Positions 62,243-64,000 of a stretch of DNA of 64,000 nucleotides are shown here, one piece after another. The DNA is taken from assembly GCF_000424685.1 (NCBI RefSeq), contig NZ_AUKJ01000021.1, forward strand, positions 1 through 64,000, read 5' to 3'. The DNA is from Methylococcus capsulatus str. Texas = ATCC 19069. Lineage in GTDB: Bacteria; Pseudomonadota; Gammaproteobacteria; Methylococcales; Methylococcaceae. Position 1 is the first letter of the stretch, and each line of letters starts with the position of its first letter. A program made the translations under genes and the position numbers. The notes under the pieces are model-generated. The model worked only from the letters and a program-made list of their open reading frames with translations, was not told where the DNA came from and searched no databases.

Positions 62243-62550
62243 GTTTGCGGACGAACGGCCGCATCAGCAAACGATTTCCCGCCGTCAGCCCGGCATGAGA
62301 TATTTCCCTCGCATACACACCCGCGATGCCGTGCCAGGATCGCCAGGGAGTCCCACACCGCGAGGTCGCCGTCGATCAGCACCGGCACCTTCCCCGCCGG
62401 GGAATGGGCCAGAATCTCCGCCTTCGGGTCCTCCCGGTACAGCGGAATCCGGATCTCCTCGAAGGCCAGGCCGTGGTGCTTCCGGTACAGCCAGGGACGC
62501 AGGGACCAGGACGAATGGTTCTTGTAGCCGATGACCAGGGTCAGGCTCAT
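62206..62550 (-). pseudogene. Truncated glutathione S-transferase remnant
   Basis: The first 72 or so residues are an intact GST N-domain (MSLTLVIGYKNHSSWSLRPWL, HSPAGKVPVLIDGDLAVWDS). The helical C-domain of about 130 residues is missing. After residue 72 the frame reads unrelated cysteine-rich sequence to a stop that overlaps the cupin gene on the other strand. This looks like a 3' deletion of a once full-length gene. Fragment could still be expressed but would lack the C-domain that forms the substrate site. Confidence 0.75.
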
Positions 62551-62570
62551 GGGGTTTCCTGTTCATGACG

Positions 62571-63335
62571 TTACATAGGTGACGGTGAAACCGCACTTCG
62601 CCTCCGGATCGCGGCCAGGAAAACATACACCCCCAAGGCCGCCAGCAGATGTTTGAGGGCGTGTCCGCTCAAGGGATGGAACATCCGGAAGATGGGCTCG
62701 TCCAGGAGTTCCGCGGCCTTGGCGGCGGCATAGGCGCCGAGCACCGCCCACAGGTAGGCCGTGCCGCCGAACCTCGACCGGAACAGGAGGAGGATCGGCG
62801 GAATCAGCAGCATCGGCAGAAACTGGACCAGACCGTAGAGGCGGAGGTCGCCGCGGCCTCGCGCTTCGGTGAAATCCCAGTAAAACACCGAAGCGATGCC
62901 GATCGCCAGCAGCGGCCACAGCAGGCGCCGCCCCAGGGCAACCGACACGTACTCGGCGAGGACGATGGAAAACAAGGCCATGAAGGCGACGGTCATGGGC
63001 AGCCGGTCCCACACCAGGGTGGCGTTGTCCGGATTCAGGTGGTAGTACGCCGAACCCGGCGCCACCAGCGCGACCGCGGCAAAAAAGACCAGGTAGGCGG
63101 CGCGGAATTCCCCCAGGATGGCCGGCCTTCCCCGGTACACTTCCAGCACCCCCGCCAGGCCGACCGCGAGGAACGGCAGATTGCTGACGACGTTCCAGAA
63201 ATTGGGAATGCCGAAGCGGGCGGTCCCGTCCGCGAACCGGTGATAGGCGGGATCCTGCGGAATGGCCGGCACGAACAAGGCACCGGTCACGGCCAAAACC
63301 GCCAGGACCAGCAGCAGTCTCTCTTTTCGTCGCAA
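62571..63335 (-). CDS. Alkaline ceramidase-like membrane protein
   Basis: 254 residues starting at TTG (63335) with a GGGAGG site; no ATG fits the conserved N-terminus. About seven membrane helices. The ceramidase-family metal residues are in place: NFWNVVSNLPF, SAYYH (Ser, His), WDRLPMT (Asp) and the C-terminal HPLSGHALKH (two His). The family hydrolyses ceramide amides or related lipids in eukaryotes; the bacterial substrate is not established. Divergent from the LysR gene. Confidence 0.8.
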   Translation of the reverse strand: MRRKERLLLVLAVLAVTGALFVPAIPQDPAYHRFADGTARFGIPNFWNVVSNLPFLAVGLAGVLEVYRGRPAILGEFRAAYLVFFAAVALVAPGSAYYHLNPDNATLVWDRLPMTVAFMALFSIVLAEYVSVALGRRLLWPLLAIGIASVFYWDFTEARGRGDLRLYGLVQFLPMLLIPPILLLFRSRFGGTAYLWAVLGAYAAAKAAELLDEPIFRMFHPLSGHALKHLLAALGVYVFLAAIRRRSAVSPSPM

Positions 63336-63425
63336 GGTACCCTCCCCTCGTCTTCGCTCCCGGCAACGGAACCGGTATGCTCGAATCCCAAAAGCCCCCC
63401 TGTTCCTACCCGGCATCATCCCGCC

Positions 63426-64000
63426 ATGCGTTTCGATCTGAAAGACCTGGAGCTGTTCGTCGCCGCGACGGAGGCCGGCAGCATCGCCAAGGCGGCCGAG
63501 CGCTGCCATACCGTGGCCTCCGCCGTCAGCAAACGGCTGTCCGACCTGGAAGCCGCCTACGGCACGGCGCTCCTGCTGCGCAGCAGCAAGGGCATCGCGC
63601 CGACGGCCGCCGGTCTCGCCCTGCTCGGCCGCGCAAGGGCCGTGCTGCATCAGGCCGGCCAGCTGGAGCAGGAGCTGCGCGGCTATTCGAAAGGGCTGCG
63701 CGGACGGGTGCGGGTGTTCGCCAACATCTCGGCCATCGTGGAATTCCTGCCTTCGGCGCTCGCCTCGTTTCTCGCCGCCCATCCCGAAATCGAAGTGGAG
63801 CTGGAAGAGCGGGTGAGCACCGACATCGCTGAGGCCGTCGCCGAAAGCCGCGCCGATTTGGGAATACTGAGCGAGCTGCCCTCCGGCAGCAAGCTCGTGG
63901 CTATACCCTTCCGCGAGGACGAACTGGTGCTGCTGGTCCGGCCGGACCATACGCTGGCGGCACGGGGCAGCGCCGGCTTCGGCGAGGCGTTGGATTCGGA
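63426..64000 (+). CDS. LysR-family transcriptional regulator (cut by window edge)
   Basis: 191 residues are visible. N-terminal winged helix-turn-helix LKDLELFVAATEAGSIAKAAERCHTVASAVSKRLSDLE, then the linker helix and the first part of the effector domain (GRVRVFANISAIVEFLPSALASFLAAHPEIEVELEE). The frame is open to the end of the window. LysR proteins usually control a divergent neighbour, here the ceramidase-like gene 90 bases away. Effector unknown. Confidence 0.94.
   Translation, partial: MRFDLKDLELFVAATEAGSIAKAAERCHTVASAVSKRLSDLEAAYGTALLLRSSKGIAPTAAGLALLGRARAVLHQAGQLEQELRGYSKGLRGRVRVFANISAIVEFLPSALASFLAAHPEIEVELEERVSTDIAEAVAESRADLGILSELPSGSKLVAIPFREDELVLLVRPDHTLAARGSAGFGEALDS

Overview
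The window is GC-rich, densely coded gammaproteobacterial chromosome. A C-4 sterol demethylation and sterol transport cluster (about 40.8-48.5 kb) and the housekeeping gene order point to a type I methanotroph of the Methylococcus kind. That identification is an inference: no methane oxidation gene lies in the window. There is no phage, integrase, transposase or CRISPR array. The only clearly decayed gene is a truncated glutathione S-transferase near 62.3 kb.

Layout. 1-1.1 kb: the 5' part of tuf (EF-Tu) behind a tRNA-Tyr/Gly/Thr cluster with a visible stable-RNA type promoter. 1.1-6.65 kb: a minus-strand group of TPR lipoprotein, lolB, ispE, tRNA-Gln, prs, rplY and pth. 6.9-10.1 kb: hemA-prfA-prmC. 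10.1-15.3 kb: an rRNA methyltransferase, a zinc-ribbon protein, prmA, accC, accB and aroQ. 15.4-18.45 kb: cutA, a DsbD with a duplicated N-terminal domain, and a TlpA-like thioredoxin. 18.5-33.5 kb: fxsA, uvrD, tex, a hibernation factor, a Leu/Glu-dehydrogenase homologue lacking its catalytic lysine, a Gly/His-rich lipoprotein, a membrane-anchored nuclease, a PepSY membrane protein and several small unknowns. 33.7-40.8 kb: a peroxiredoxin, cysK divergent from a C-S lyase, a phosphoesterase, a dynamin-like GTPase and an L,D-transpeptidase.

40.8-48.5 kb is the most distinctive part. On the minus strand, in transcription order, it holds a fatty-acid-hydroxylase-superfamily membrane protein, an RND transporter (bstA-like), a periplasmic binding protein (bstB-like), a lipoprotein rich in helical repeats (bstC-like), a Rieske oxygenase (sdmA) and an NAD(P)-dependent reductase (sdmB). 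Together these can remove a C-4 methyl group from sterols and carry sterols from the inner to the outer membrane. The last five genes overlap or nearly abut.

48.7-64 kb: a DEAD-box helicase divergent from an RRM protein, a PhoU-like DUF47 protein, an acyl-AMP ligase/ACP/acyltransferase fusion, a Pit-type phosphate transporter, a Ca-type P-type ATPase, a second L,D-transpeptidase, a GST, a cupin, the broken GST, an alkaline-ceramidase-like membrane protein and the start of a LysR regulator that runs off the window. Families were assigned by reading motifs, without database searches.
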